DNA of 64,000 nt from Treponema bryantii (GCF_900113965.1 NZ_FORI01000002.1:1-64000), one strand, 5' to 3'; positions 35,037 through 43,966 are shown, numbered from the stretch's first letter. A program made the numbers and translations. The notes: generated from the sequence alone by a model not told the origin.

Positions 35037-35248
35037 GGCTTCTGCATTATAAAGAAGTAACCGTATAGTTTGGCTCCCTGTCGCGTATTTGCAGGTCAAA
35101 AACGCGCAATAATGCGCTTGACGTTGTGTGTGGTTTAGAAACTATTATAATGCCGCTCCCGCGGCATCCACACACAAAGTCATTTTGCCCCGCAAATCCG
35201 CTCCCTCGCGCCAATAAAAAGTCATTAGGTCTTTATAACGCAGAAGCC
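35037..35248 (+). repeat. Structured inverted-repeat element, copy A
   Basis: A 212-bp element bounded by 19-base arms (GGCTTCTGCATTATAAAGA at 35037-35055 and its complement at 35230-35248, one mismatch). Inside, TTGGC/GCCAA ends (35070, 35214) enclose nested stems: GCG-ATTTGC/GCAAAT-CGC; GTCAA with GCGC/GCGC (35095-35122); TTGTGTGTGG/CCACACACAA (35124-35177) holding ATGCCGC/GCGGCAT. A copy in opposite orientation is at 49535-49772. It fills most of the 415-base gap between smc and the glycosyltransferase gene; no ORF is present. Confidence 0.82.
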
Positions 35249-35278
35249 CTGAAGACTGACATCTTTTAATGATATCTG

Positions 35279-36388
35279 TTATTCAATAATACTCTTAATA
35301 GTTTTAGAAACCGTATCTTCCCAGTTAAACTCTTTTGCCCACATAATACCATCCGTGATCATATTCTCACGTAATTCTTTCTCTTCAACAACCTTCTGCA
35401 TACTCGTTGCAATCTGGTCGATGTCGTCAGAATCAAAATACAGTGGAGCAGTGCCGCCAATTTCTTTGAGGGCACCTTTATCAGAACACAAAACCGGAAT
35501 ACCGCAGGCCATGGCTTCGAGAATTGGAAGGCCAATGCCTTCGTTTACTGAAGGGAAAAGGCATGCTTCGGCGCCACCATAAAGGCGGGCAAAGTTTTCG
35601 TGCGGGAAAAAGCCTGTAAGGAAAATATCGCTTGCAAATGGTGAGTTAAAAGCTGCCTTATGAATTTCTTCTGCATAAGGGCCGTCGTTTCCGGCTAATA
35701 CAAGGCGGTGTGGAAATCCTGTGTTTTTCTTAAAGAGTTCAAAGGCTTTAATAAGTTCAATATGCTTTTTTTCAGGACTTGAGAGAGTTGATCCGTAAAC
35801 AAAATAAGGTCTTTTGATTGCAAATGGCTTTACATCTACAATTTCGTTTTCAAAAAGATCTGCCATAGGGAAGAATAATTTATGATCAATCCCGTTATGG
35901 ATAATGCTTATTCGGTTCTCAGAAACTCCAAGCTTAACTAAATCATCTTTTATATATTTTGAAGCAGCTATGATTTTCTGTGCACTAAGAATACCTTTTT
36001 TGAGCTGTCTTTTTTCTTTACCGCTCTTATCTGCAATTTCAGAAGACATGATACTGTTGATTACAGCAATTCCTGTGTAGCCCTTGTATTTTGGAGGAAC
36101 CATTTTGCATGCACTTGGAAAAATTACAGCGTCATATCCATGCTTTTTGATAAATCCGTTTGCATGATATTTATACCAGCGGCGTAGTGCTTTTGGTGTT
36201 TCAAGAAGTTTAATTGCAGAATATGGAATATCTGTTCCTGATGTAAAAGTGTAGCGGTCTTCTTCTGTACCAAAAAGTTCAATTTGAATGTCGGGATTCT
36301 GAGAAAGATTTGAAATAAAATAAAGGATGTATGAACCGAAACCTGACTGTCCGTGGTCTCCGCCAAGAGTATCAATGGCTATTCGCAT
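35279..36388 (-). CDS. Glycosyltransferase, GT4 family
   Basis: A 369-residue GT-B fold glycosyltransferase. The N-terminal acceptor domain opens RIAIDTLGGDHGQSGFGSYI, and the donor-binding half holds YFVYGSTLSSPEKKH, GFFPHENFARLYGGAEACLFPS and the EX7E motif within EGIGLPILEAMACG. Such enzymes add sugars from nucleotide donors to surface polysaccharides or glycolipids; the sugar is not readable. It overlaps the DEAD helicase gene by 10 bases and is the last gene of the clp operon, an unusual partner for proteolysis genes. Confidence 0.87.
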   Translation of the reverse strand: MRIAIDTLGGDHGQSGFGSYILYFISNLSQNPDIQIELFGTEEDRYTFTSGTDIPYSAIKLLETPKALRRWYKYHANGFIKKHGYDAVIFPSACKMVPPKYKGYTGIAVINSIMSSEIADKSGKEKRQLKKGILSAQKIIAASKYIKDDLVKLGVSENRISIIHNGIDHKLFFPMADLFENEIVDVKPFAIKRPYFVYGSTLSSPEKKHIELIKAFELFKKNTGFPHRLVLAGNDGPYAEEIHKAAFNSPFASDIFLTGFFPHENFARLYGGAEACLFPSVNEGIGLPILEAMACGIPVLCSDKGALKEIGGTAPLYFDSDDIDQIATSMQKVVEEKELRENMITDGIMWAKEFNWEDTVSKTIKSIIE

Positions 36389-37497
36389 GGTTGAACCACC
36401 TTTCCATTTCTTATTTCTTTAGGATAGACGGTAATACCAAGCTTTTTTTCAAGCTGAGCATAATGTCTCATTTCCCATTCATCCCCGATTACAACATTTA
36501 TACCGGTTTTACCGGCACGTGCTGTACGTCCGCTTCTGTGAATAAAGAAATCTTCATCAGAAGGAAAATCCATTTGAATTATATGTGAAATATCCGGAAT
36601 ATCCAATCCACGAGCGGCAAGGTCACTTGTAATCAGGATTTTTTCCTTTCCACTGCGGAATCTGTCTATTGCGGCTTTACGCTTCTGTTTATCTGTTTTT
36701 GCGTGAAGGGCTGCACACTGAACTTTTTTATAAGTAAGCTTATTGTAAATGTTTTCTACCTGATCTGCGCGTGAAGTAAAAATCAAAGCCTTTGTCGGAT
36801 TTTCAGCGGCAAGAAGCTTTCTCAATGTATCAATCTTGTCGCGGTTTTCTGCGTAAATTGCCCAGTGTGTTATACGCTTTTTAAGAACATCTTCTGGCGG
36901 CATAACAACATTCTTTGCATCTGCAAAAAAGATTTTTGTCTGCTTACTGAGTGTTGCTGTGCAGGCAATAATCTGAGTTCCGCCTGGAAGCAGATTACGG
37001 AAAGCAGAAGTATCTTCAATTGATTCTTTTTTTACAAGGCGGTCTGTTTCATCAAAAACAGCTGCCAAAAGGCCATCAATCTTAAGTTTTTTAAGATTAA
37101 TAAGTTCAACAAGACGAGCTGCTGTTCCAATGATGATTTCTGGCTTTTCCTTAAGAGTTTCAATCTGACGCTTTAATGGAGCGCCGCCAATCATAAGTGC
37201 AGATTTATGTTTTGATACAGATTTGCAGGCTCCGTTAATCTGAGAAGCAAGTTCAAAGGTTGGTGCAACTACGATGATGCGAACCTTCTGATGATCTGTA
37301 ATTGTTTCGAGTTTATTTATGAGAGGAAGAAGATATGCAAAAGTTTTTCCGGTTCCTGTTTCTGATTCAAAGAGAACATTTTCCCCGCTTATGATACGGG
37401 GAATTACTTCTGCCTGAACAGGAGTAGGTGTGGAAATAGACAGAGCGGTAAGGCTCTGTCTTAAATTATCTGATAGCTGTGCAAATACATCTGCCAT
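36379..37497 (-). CDS. DEAD/DEAH-box RNA helicase
   Basis: A 372-residue minimal RNA helicase of superfamily 2. Motifs in order: Q-type lead TPTPVQAEVIP, motif I ETGTGKT, Ib region GTAARLVELI, motif II DETD in place of DEAD, motif III TAT, motif V region TSDLAARGLDI and motif VI HRSGRTARAG. There is almost no C-terminal extension, so it is a bare helicase core, likely acting in ribosome assembly or RNA turnover. It lies 2 bases after clpX and overlaps the glycosyltransferase start. Confidence 0.9.
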   Translation of the reverse strand: MADVFAQLSDNLRQSLTALSISTPTPVQAEVIPRIISGENVLFESETGTGKTFAYLLPLINKLETITDHQKVRIIVVAPTFELASQINGACKSVSKHKSALMIGGAPLKRQIETLKEKPEIIIGTAARLVELINLKKLKIDGLLAAVFDETDRLVKKESIEDTSAFRNLLPGGTQIIACTATLSKQTKIFFADAKNVVMPPEDVLKKRITHWAIYAENRDKIDTLRKLLAAENPTKALIFTSRADQVENIYNKLTYKKVQCAALHAKTDKQKRKAAIDRFRSGKEKILITSDLAARGLDIPDISHIIQMDFPSDEDFFIHRSGRTARAGKTGINVVIGDEWEMRHYAQLEKKLGITVYPKEIRNGKVVQPCE

Positions 37498-37499
37498 TT

Positions 37500-38774
37500 T
37501 TATGCACTTTCGATTGCAGCACCGTCAGTTTTAATGAGGGCTTCAATGTTCTTTTCCTTACCCTGTACAATTTTCTTTGTAACTGTAAAGGTTTTCTTTC
37601 CCTTAATATCAGGAATCTTGAACATAACGTCCATCAGCATTTTTTCAACGATTGTGCGGAGTCCACGTGCACCAGTTTTCTGGCGGATAGCTTCGTCTGC
37701 AATTTCTTCAATTGCATCTTTTTCAAAAATCAGATTAACATCATCAATATTGAAAGAAGCCTGGAACTGCTTTGTAATTGCATTCTTAGGTTCTGTGAGA
37801 ACGCTTACAAGGTCATCGCGGGTAAGCTCTTTGAGGGCACATGTAATTGGCATACGACCGATAAGTTCTGGAATAAGACCAAACTTTACAAGGTCATCTG
37901 GAGTTACCTGATTCAAAAGATTTACCTTATCTTCATCGCTCATCTGACCAACTGAAGAACCGAATCCCATTGCGTGAGAAGCAACTCTCTGTTCAATAAT
38001 CTTATCAAGTCCTACAAAGGCTCCACCAAGAATGAACAGAATGTTTGTTGTATCAATCTGAAGCATTTCCTGGTTAGGATGTTTGCGGCCACCCTGAGGA
38101 GGAACGCTTGCAACTGTACCTTCAATAATCTTCAAAAGTGCCTGCTGAACACCTTCACCGCTTACATCGCGGGTGATAGAAGTGTTTTCGCTCTTACGTG
38201 CAATCTTATCAATTTCATCAATAAAGATGATTCCGCGTTCTGCAGCTTCAATGTTTCCGTCTGCAGCGTTAATCAGTTTAAGAAGAACGTTTTCTACATC
38301 TTCGCCAACATAGCCGGCTTCTGTAAGGGTAGTGGCATCTGCAATTGCAAATGGTACCTTAAGACGCTGTGCGAGTGTGCGGGCAAGAAGTGTCTTACCG
38401 CTACCAGTTGGTCCAATGAGAAGTACGTTTGATTTTTCGATTTTTACAGCATCGTCTGCAGCCTGTGCGCTTGCAGATACAGACATTCTCTTGTAGTGGT
38501 TGTATACGGCAACAGAAAGAGTTTTCTTTGCTTCTTCCTGTCCTACAACATAACTGTCAAGGTATTCTTTAAACTCGCGTGGAGTAGGAACATCTTTAAG
38601 TTCAATTGGAGTAACATCTGCTTCCTGCTGATCAAGAATGCCCTGACAGATTGCAACACACTTATCACAGATAAAAGTGTTTCCGCTTGGGCCTGTTATA
38701 AGTTTTCTGTCTTTGCCTGCTGTACTTCCACAGAAAAAACAGAAAACATCATTATTATTACCAAATCTTTTCAT
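37500..38774 (-). CDS. clpX: ATP-dependent Clp protease ATP-binding subunit ClpX
   Basis: The AAA+ unfoldase that feeds substrates to ClpP. An N-terminal zinc-binding domain (CFFCGSTAG and CDKCVAIC, about residues 11-42) precedes the ATPase: Walker A GPTGSGKT, the [11 protein letters not shown] pore loop, Walker [11 protein letters not shown], the IGRMPI contact region (the ClpP-binding IGF-type loop is FVGLDKI-distal and variable here) and the sensor-2 arginine in GARGLR. 424 residues, normal. It lies 9 bases after clpP in the standard order. Confidence 0.97.
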   Translation of the reverse strand: MKRFGNNNDVFCFFCGSTAGKDRKLITGPSGNTFICDKCVAICQGILDQQEADVTPIELKDVPTPREFKEYLDSYVVGQEEAKKTLSVAVYNHYKRMSVSASAQAADDAVKIEKSNVLLIGPTGSGKTLLARTLAQRLKVPFAIADATTLTEAGYVGEDVENVLLKLINAADGNIEAAERGIIFIDEIDKIARKSENTSITRDVSGEGVQQALLKIIEGTVASVPPQGGRKHPNQEMLQIDTTNILFILGGAFVGLDKIIEQRVASHAMGFGSSVGQMSDEDKVNLLNQVTPDDLVKFGLIPELIGRMPITCALKELTRDDLVSVLTEPKNAITKQFQASFNIDDVNLIFEKDAIEEIADEAIRQKTGARGLRTIVEKMLMDVMFKIPDIKGKKTFTVTKKIVQGKEKNIEALIKTDGAAIESA

Positions 38775-38783
38775 TAAAAACTC

Positions 38784-39383
38784 CTACTTACGAGAAGGCA
38801 TTACGTGGTCAATTACACCGTAATCTGCTGCTTCCTGAGCAGACATAAAGAAATCTCGTTCAATATCTTCTGCAATTTTATCAGTTGTTTTTCCAGTATC
38901 ATTAGCAAGATACTCAATAGAAAGTTTTTTCAGTCTGATGATTTCTTTTGCAAGAATACTGATATCACTTTCCTGTCCTTCAACACCACCACGTGGCTGG
39001 TGAATCATAACACGGCTTGAAGGAAGTGCATAACGCTTACCTTTTGTTCCGCCTGCAAGAAGGATTGCAGCCATACTTGCTGCCTGCCCCATACAGATTG
39101 TCTGAATGTCGCATTTTACATATTTCATTGTATCGTAAATTGCAAGGCCTGCAGTAACAGCTCCACCAGGTGAGTTAATGTAAATGCTTATATCTTTCTC
39201 AGGATTTTCTGATTCAAGGAAGAGAATCTGTGCTACGACAAGGTCTGCCATCTGATCGTTGATTTCGCCATCGATGAAGACGATTCTGTCTTTAAGAAGT
39301 CTTGAAAAAATATCGTAGCTGCGTTCCCCGTTACCTGTTTTTTCAACAACATATGGAACAAGTGTGTTCATGCTTTCGTTCAT
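38784..39383 (-). CDS. clpP: ATP-dependent Clp protease proteolytic subunit
   Basis: The tetradecameric serine protease of the ClpXP complex. The catalytic serine is in [11 protein letters not shown] (usually GQAASMGA), the histidine in MIHQPRGG and the aspartate follows about 50 residues later in the [11 protein letters not shown] region. 199 residues. The first residues ([14 protein letters not shown]) fit the family. A TATAAT-containing promoter and GGGGA precede the ATG, so the clp operon has its own start after the tig terminator. Confidence 0.97.
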   Translation of the reverse strand: MNESMNTLVPYVVEKTGNGERSYDIFSRLLKDRIVFIDGEINDQMADLVVAQILFLESENPEKDISIYINSPGGAVTAGLAIYDTMKYVKCDIQTICMGQAASMAAILLAGGTKGKRYALPSSRVMIHQPRGGVEGQESDISILAKEIIRLKKLSIEYLANDTGKTTDKIAEDIERDFFMSAQEAADYGVIDHVMPSRK

Positions 39384-39462
39384 AAAATCCCCTTTAGTAC
39401 AACTAGTGTATCATTATAAATATACTGAATTTTTTTAAGATAGGGTAGAGTTTTGAAATAAA

Positions 39463-39494
39463 AAAACGGTGGTTGTAATAAAAACCACCGTTTT
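39463..39494 (-). terminator. Terminator of tig
   Basis: AAAACGGTGGTT (39463-39474) and AACCACCGTTTT (39483-39494) form a 12-bp stem. Read leftward it is followed by a further T-run (A-run at 39457-39462), a strong intrinsic terminator before clpP. Confidence 0.85.
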
Positions 39495-39501
39495 GTGCTG
39501 A

Positions 39502-39573
39502 TTTAGGGTTTATTACAAACCCTAAAAACGACGAAGTCAAGGCTTTAAGCGTGAGCGTGCCTTGACTCGTCGT
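39502..39573. repeat. Two extra hairpins in the tig 3' region
   Basis: TTTAGGGTTT/AAACCCTAAA (39502-39526) and ACGACGA-GTCAAGGC/GCCTTGAC-TCGTCGT (39528-39573, one bulged base) stand in a row between the tig stop and its terminator. The second stem is 15 bp. Neither is followed by a T-run, so they may be RNA-stabilising structures or repeat units. Confidence 0.6.
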
Positions 39574-39599
39574 ATTATCCGGTTAAGCCGGATAATGAC
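39574..39599 (-). repeat. Dispersed GTCA-headed palindrome after tig
   Basis: On the minus strand GTCATTATCCGGCTTAACCGGATAAT: a 9-bp stem with TTAA loop, beginning 2 bases past the tig stop codon. It belongs by layout to the group at 28048, 29378 and 57211. Confidence 0.55.
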
Positions 39600-39601
39600 A
39601 T

Positions 39602-40957
39602 TTACTGAGCATTAGCAAAGAGGTCTTTGAAAGACATCTTGTCGCCCTTAGAAACTTTAACTTCCTTATAGATTTCGTCGTAAAGCTTGTTTTCTTTAGC
39701 GTCGTCGATAAGGTATTCCTTAGCGCGTGGATCTTCGTAGTGCTTCTTAACTTCTTCTACAGTCATTCCGCCTTCTTCAGCAATCTTAGCATACTGTGCT
39801 TCGATTTCTTCTGGTGTTACGCTGATGTTTCTTTCACGGATAAGAGCGTCTACGATGATGCGAGACTTAAGCATTTTTTCGCTGTCGCCAGTCCACTGTT
39901 CAAGCATAGCTTCCTTTGTCTGGCCAGAAGCTGCGATCATCTTGTCGAGCTGTTCTGGAGTTGTCTGGAACTGCTGAGCCATCATTCTCCAGCGGCCATC
40001 GAGTTCTGCCTGAAGCATAGAAGCCGGGATATCGAACTTGTTCTTTTCAACAAGCTGCTCGAGGAGAGAATTGTTCTTCATTTCCTTTACGCGGCGGCTT
40101 GCAGCAAGTTCCATGTTCTTTTTGATGTCTGCTTTCATGTCAGCGAGAGTCTTATACTTCTCGTTGCAGTCCTGAGCAAAGTCATCATCGAGAGCTGGGA
40201 GGTCACGAACCTTTACAGCCTTGATTGTTACTCGGATTTTCTTTGTCTGACCAGCGAGTTCTGGATCAGCATCATCTTTCTTGTATTTCTTTGTGATGTC
40301 TTTAGTTTCATCTTTCTTCATACCGATGATTTCGTCATCGATCTTGTAGATGTTTTCGCCGCTTCCAACTGTGAATACGAAGTCAGAGCGTTCTGAACCT
40401 GCGATTACGTTTCCGTCTTCTCCAAGTTCTGAGTAGTTGATTGTTACGATGTCGTCTTTAGCAACCGTTGCATCTTTCTTTTCGATAACCATTGCATTGC
40501 GTTCCTGCATGCTCTTAAGCTCTTCTGCGAGGTCATCATCAGATACCGTTACCTGTGGCTCTTTTACATTTACGCCAGAGAAGTCCTTTACAGAAACTTT
40601 TGGGAATACATCGTAGTGTACTGTATATGTAAGATCCTTTGTGATGTCGAGTTCTGGAGCCTTGTCCATTACAGGCTGTGAGTAAGGAAGAGGGCGGTTG
40701 TCTGTTTCTTCCTTGAAGATTTCGTCGAATGACTGATCAATGAGAGTTCCGATTGTGTCGGCCTTGATAGAATCTCCGTATTTGCGTTCCAAAACATTCT
40801 GAGGTACATGACCCTTACGGAAACCTGGAATCTGAGCGTGTTTTACATAGTTTGCAAGTGTTGATTTGTAAGCGCTCTCTACTTCTGCTTTTTCAATTGT
40901 AACAGTAAGCTCAACTGCCGATTTTTCAAGACTCTTGAATTCTTTCTTAAGTTTCAA
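39602..40957 (-). CDS. tig: Trigger factor, ribosome-associated chaperone
   Basis: Binds nascent chains at the ribosome exit tunnel and has prolyl isomerase activity. The ribosome-binding domain includes the signature PGFRKGHVPQNV (canonical GFRxGxxP), followed by an FKBP-type domain (DIVTINYSELGEDGN onward, about 165-250) and a helical C-terminal cradle. 451 residues. The start is TTG 40957 with AGGAG upstream; no ATG or GTG fits better. It ends in a region of four successive hairpins, the first gene-distal one being the terminator. Confidence 0.96.
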   Translation of the reverse strand: MKLKKEFKSLEKSAVELTVTIEKAEVESAYKSTLANYVKHAQIPGFRKGHVPQNVLERKYGDSIKADTIGTLIDQSFDEIFKEETDNRPLPYSQPVMDKAPELDITKDLTYTVHYDVFPKVSVKDFSGVNVKEPQVTVSDDDLAEELKSMQERNAMVIEKKDATVAKDDIVTINYSELGEDGNVIAGSERSDFVFTVGSGENIYKIDDEIIGMKKDETKDITKKYKKDDADPELAGQTKKIRVTIKAVKVRDLPALDDDFAQDCNEKYKTLADMKADIKKNMELAASRRVKEMKNNSLLEQLVEKNKFDIPASMLQAELDGRWRMMAQQFQTTPEQLDKMIAASGQTKEAMLEQWTGDSEKMLKSRIIVDALIRERNISVTPEEIEAQYAKIAEEGGMTVEEVKKHYEDPRAKEYLIDDAKENKLYDEIYKEVKVSKGDKMSFKDLFANAQ

Positions 40958-41003
40958 AATGGTACTCCTGAGATTGGCCGTGTACGGCCGGTTTAATAAA
41001 AAA

Positions 41004-41031
41004 ATAGAGACACAAGAAATTGCGTCTCTAT
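41004..41031 (-). terminator. Terminator of the tRNA-Leu/Gly/Gly operon
   Basis: ATAGAGAC (41004-41011) pairs with GTCTCTAT (41024-41031). Read leftward the stem is followed by TTTTTTT. It lies just past the last tRNA-Gly and upstream of tig. Confidence 0.85.
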
Positions 41032-41041
41032 ATAAGATTCA

Positions 41042-41113
41042 AGCGGAAAACGGGAGTCGGACCCGCGACATCCACCTTGGCAAGGTGGCGCTCTACCACT
41101 GAGCTATTTCCGC
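41042..41113 (-). tRNA. tRNA-Gly (anticodon GCC), copy 1
   Basis: A 72-nt cloverleaf on the minus strand: acceptor GCGGAAA/TTTCCGC, anticodon stem CACCT/AGGTG with loop containing GCC, T arm GGGTCCGACTCCC (GTCCGA instead of GTTCGA) and discriminator T. CCA is not encoded. The sequence is identical to copy 2. Confidence 0.95.
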
Positions 41114-41147
41114 ATTATTCTGTATTACAGGCAAACGCCAAGAATCA

Positions 41148-41219
41148 AGCGGAAAACGGGAGTCGGACCCGCGACATCCACCTTGGCAAGGTGGCGCTCT
41201 ACCACTGAGCTATTTCCGC
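41148..41219 (-). tRNA. tRNA-Gly (anticodon GCC), copy 2
   Basis: Identical in sequence to copy 1, 34 bases away, with the same AATCAAGC flank on its 3' side, showing a tandem duplication of the gene plus spacer. Transcribed leftward after tRNA-Leu. Confidence 0.95.
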
Positions 41220-41244
41220 ATAAATCTTTTTGTAGTCAACCAAT

Positions 41245-41324
41245 TGCGGGGGGAGAGACTTGAACTCTCACGCCGAAGCACCAGATCCTAAGTCTGGCGT
41301 GTCTGCCAATTCCACCACTCCCGC
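41245..41324 (-). tRNA. tRNA-Leu (anticodon UAG)
   Basis: An 80-nt class II tRNA: acceptor GCGGGAG, anticodon stem CCAGA/TCTGG around CTTAGGA (anticodon TAG), a variable arm and T arm GAGAG-TTCAAGT-CTCTC. An A-C mismatch is seen in the acceptor stem at the sixth pair. First gene of a three-tRNA operon. Confidence 0.9.
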
Positions 41325-41365
41325 GAGTGAAAAATCACATTCAAGTCTTACGACTACGGATGTTT

Positions 41366-41394
41366 AGAATATAGAAAAGTGATAATTGTGTCAA
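41366..41394 (-). promoter_or_regulatory. Promoter of the tRNA-Leu/Gly/Gly operon
   Basis: Minus-strand TTGACA (41389-41394) and TATTCT (41366-41371) with a 17-base spacer, about 42 bases upstream of tRNA-Leu. A TATATT in register two bases nearer is an alternative -10. Confidence 0.7.
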
Positions 41395-41433
41395 TATATT
41401 GAACTTGTTTTTTCAGAAGAATTGTCAATTTTC

Positions 41434-41461
41434 TTGAAGTAAGGATAATCTATGATATAAT
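41434..41461 (+). promoter_or_regulatory. Promoter of the adenylate cyclase gene, leaderless type
   Basis: TTGAAG (41434-41439), 16-base spacer, TATAAT (41456-41461); the ATG at 41468 begins 6 bases after the -10. No Shine-Dalgarno fits in TTTATT between them, so the mRNA should start at or next to the AUG. Confidence 0.75.
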
Positions 41462-41467
41462 TTATTT

Positions 41468-42991
41468 ATGGACTTAAACAAAAAGTTTATTGCAAAGATG
41501 ACGCGTTTATATGGGCTTATAGTGGTATTTGCAAATATAATTGCCGTTCTTGTTCCGCAGTATCTTTCAATTCCTGTTTTTGACGAAGAAAATGTCCGGA
41601 AGTGGGAAGATTTCCTTGCTCATAATAATCTTTCTCTCATTGCAATGATATTTGCCTTTCTGGTTCCAGCCCTTGTCTGTATAATTTATTCCTATAAGAT
41701 CTTTAAGACAGATGAAAAGATTGTAAAAAATGTCGCAGAAATCCCTTCTGTTTTTTCTCTTTCTTCTGTGATTGGCTGGAATCTTTACTATTTCATTGAA
41801 ATTCCATTTGTGCTTTATGCAAGAGAACAGTTTGGTATTCAAATAAAGGCAATCCTTATATCCAGCTGGGCATTTGCACTTTTTTCTGGAATGACAGCCT
41901 GGACACTTTCTTATCTTGGTATTGAAATCTTAAATCGTACGATACTTCTTCCAAAAGTTTTTCCGGAAGGTCATTTAAGAAGTGAAGGATTTTCATTCAG
42001 ACCATCATTCAAACATCTTATGCTTTTTTGTTTTATGGTTTCTTCTGTGTTTCCGGTAATTCTTCTGCTTTCAAGCTTTATTTCAGTTCAGGTAAATAAT
42101 GGGCTTAGATTAAACCGAGGAGTTATATTTGTTTCAATCTTACTTTTAGTGATTGCCTTTATCATCACATTAAGTCTTTCAAGATTAATCTTAAATCCTT
42201 TGAAAAATCTTACAGATGCTTCAAAAAGGATTCAAAAAGGTGATTATAAAACTCGTGTAGGTATTGTAACAGCAGACGAGCTTGGAAGCCTTGCCGACAG
42301 CTTTAATGATATGGCAGACTCACTTGCAGAAAAAGAGTTTATGCGCGACACCTTTGGTAAGGTTGTCGATCCTGAAGTCCGTGATTATCTGATGTCGGGG
42401 GCGGGAAAGGAATCTTTAGGAAATGCTCTTGGCGGTGAAACCAGAAATGTGACGGTTTTGTTCTGTGATATCAGAAGCTTTACCGCCATGAGTGAAAAAA
42501 TGGAAGCTTCGGATGTAGTTTTGCTCTTAAATAAATATTTTACAGCCCTTGGAAAATGTATTACCGCACATCACGGAATAATCAATAAATACATTGGAGA
42601 CGCAATTATGGCAATTTTTGGTGCCCCGGTTCATTCTGAAAACAGTGCAGAAGATGCAGTTGAAGCGGCCCTTGATATGCGAAAAGCTCTGGAAGAGGTA
42701 AATAAGGAATTTGAAGCGTCGGGCTTTCCTCAATTACGTTTTGGAATAGGTATTCATTACGGACCTGTTTTTGCCGGAACAATTGGTGCTGCCAGCCGTA
42801 TGGAATATACCGTAATTGGAGATACAGTAAATACTGCAAGCCGTCTTGAGTCCCTTTGTAAGACTTATTCAACCGACCTTCTTTTGTCAGAGGCAGCTGC
42901 AGAAAAAATTGCAAATAAGGAAAATCTGAAATTTGTTGCAGATGCTCAGATTCGAGGAAAGAGTGAGCCAATGAAGGTTTATACCTGCTGA
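41468..42991 (+). CDS. Membrane-bound class III adenylate/guanylate cyclase with HAMP domain
   Basis: A 507-residue signalling enzyme that makes cAMP (or cGMP). Six hydrophobic segments fill about residues 10-235, then a HAMP linker (RLILNPLKNLTDASKRIQKG to about 290), then a class III catalytic domain (about 315-507). Metal-binding aspartates are in LFCDIRSF and YIGDAIMAIFG; the transition-state block is IGDTVNTASRLE. The membrane part resembles MASE-type sensors but I cannot name it. The message is probably leaderless. No cAMP-binding regulator is in the window. Confidence 0.9.
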   Translation: MDLNKKFIAKMTRLYGLIVVFANIIAVLVPQYLSIPVFDEENVRKWEDFLAHNNLSLIAMIFAFLVPALVCIIYSYKIFKTDEKIVKNVAEIPSVFSLSSVIGWNLYYFIEIPFVLYAREQFGIQIKAILISSWAFALFSGMTAWTLSYLGIEILNRTILLPKVFPEGHLRSEGFSFRPSFKHLMLFCFMVSSVFPVILLLSSFISVQVNNGLRLNRGVIFVSILLLVIAFIITLSLSRLILNPLKNLTDASKRIQKGDYKTRVGIVTADELGSLADSFNDMADSLAEKEFMRDTFGKVVDPEVRDYLMSGAGKESLGNALGGETRNVTVLFCDIRSFTAMSEKMEASDVVLLLNKYFTALGKCITAHHGIINKYIGDAIMAIFGAPVHSENSAEDAVEAALDMRKALEEVNKEFEASGFPQLRFGIGIHYGPVFAGTIGAASRMEYTVIGDTVNTASRLESLCKTYSTDLLLSEAAAEKIANKENLKFVADAQIRGKSEPMKVYTC

Positions 42992-43041
42992 TTTTAAATT
43001 TTGATTTTCAGTTAATTGTAGAAAATATCTCTTATAAATGT

Positions 43042-43047
43042 TATAAT
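43042..43047 (+). promoter_or_regulatory. TATAAT box of the Wzz-like gene
   Basis: A perfect TATAAT ends 10 bases before the ATG at 43058, leaving a leader of only about 3-4 bases and no Shine-Dalgarno. It drives the gene and probably the permease genes that follow. Confidence 0.6.
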
Positions 43048-43057
43048 CTTCTTTACT

Positions 43058-43954
43058 ATGAACGAATTAGAAAATGCTAAAACTATTGCTGAAGATGATG
43101 AAATCAGCCTTATTGATTTGTTTTCTGTACTCATTAAGCACAGATTTTTGATTATTGCTGGAACTTGTGCCGTAGCTGTACTTGGTATTTTATATCTTTT
43201 TATTTTACCAATGTGCATGAAATCTGCAGATAAGCATGAAGTTACAATTGAATATACATATCAGATAAACTCTATGCCACTTTCTCTTGAACAGGAACTT
43301 GGTTTTAATGATCAGAAGCAGAAAGTTGTAGTTAGTCTTGCTAACTATAATGTGACTCGTCTCACACTCCTTGCTGACGAAGTAAAAATGTATAATCCGT
43401 TTGGCGTAGACCTTGCATCAATGACCTCTTACCAGTACAACCGGTTTATTCAGAATCTTGTAAATTCAAAAAAATATAATGTAGAAGTTTCTCCAATGCA
43501 GACTTCACTTTCCATTACTCTTACAGTACCGGAAAAAAATATTGAAGCTGCTAATCAGATGATTCAGAGTATTGTAGGCAATACAAACTCAGAAATTGAA
43601 AATTATCTTTTCCCAAAACTCAATTCAATTGAAAAATCTGTTAACGAAACTCTCTCTTATGTTGCAGAGGGTGATAATTCTGCTACAACTCAGAAGCTTA
43701 AAGATACACAGGTTCAGATCCGTAACTATAAGACAACATATAACGGCTTCCTTACTTCTGCAGGTGAACCGTTTATTCTTCTTGAACCACTCGGACGCGT
43801 TAAAAAACTCGTTATTATTACATTTGCAGCTTTCTTTATTTTAGTTTTTGTAGCCTTCCTCTTAAATGCTATTGATAATATCAAGCAGGACCCAGAAGCC
43901 AGCGAAAAAATCAAATCTGCATGGATTGGCGGAAAACTTGCCAAAAAAAAATAA
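43058..43954 (+). CDS. Wzz-like chain-length determinant family protein
   Basis: A 298-residue protein with the two-helix layout of polysaccharide co-polymerases: an N-terminal cytoplasmic stub (ISLIDLFSVLIKHR), a membrane helix at about 30-52, a large helical periplasmic domain, and a second helix near 248-270 (VIITFAAFFILVFVAFLL) preceded by a proline-rich LLEPLGR stretch. There is no kinase domain. Such proteins set the length of surface polysaccharide; the match rests on layout and the short N-terminal motif. It is followed 12 bases later by the first ABC permease, so it may serve that exporter instead. Confidence 0.7.
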   Translation: MNELENAKTIAEDDEISLIDLFSVLIKHRFLIIAGTCAVAVLGILYLFILPMCMKSADKHEVTIEYTYQINSMPLSLEQELGFNDQKQKVVVSLANYNVTRLTLLADEVKMYNPFGVDLASMTSYQYNRFIQNLVNSKKYNVEVSPMQTSLSITLTVPEKNIEAANQMIQSIVGNTNSEIENYLFPKLNSIEKSVNETLSYVAEGDNSATTQKLKDTQVQIRNYKTTYNGFLTSAGEPFILLEPLGRVKKLVIITFAAFFILVFVAFLLNAIDNIKQDPEASEKIKSAWIGGKLAKKK

Positions 43955-43966
43955 GGCTGGAATATT

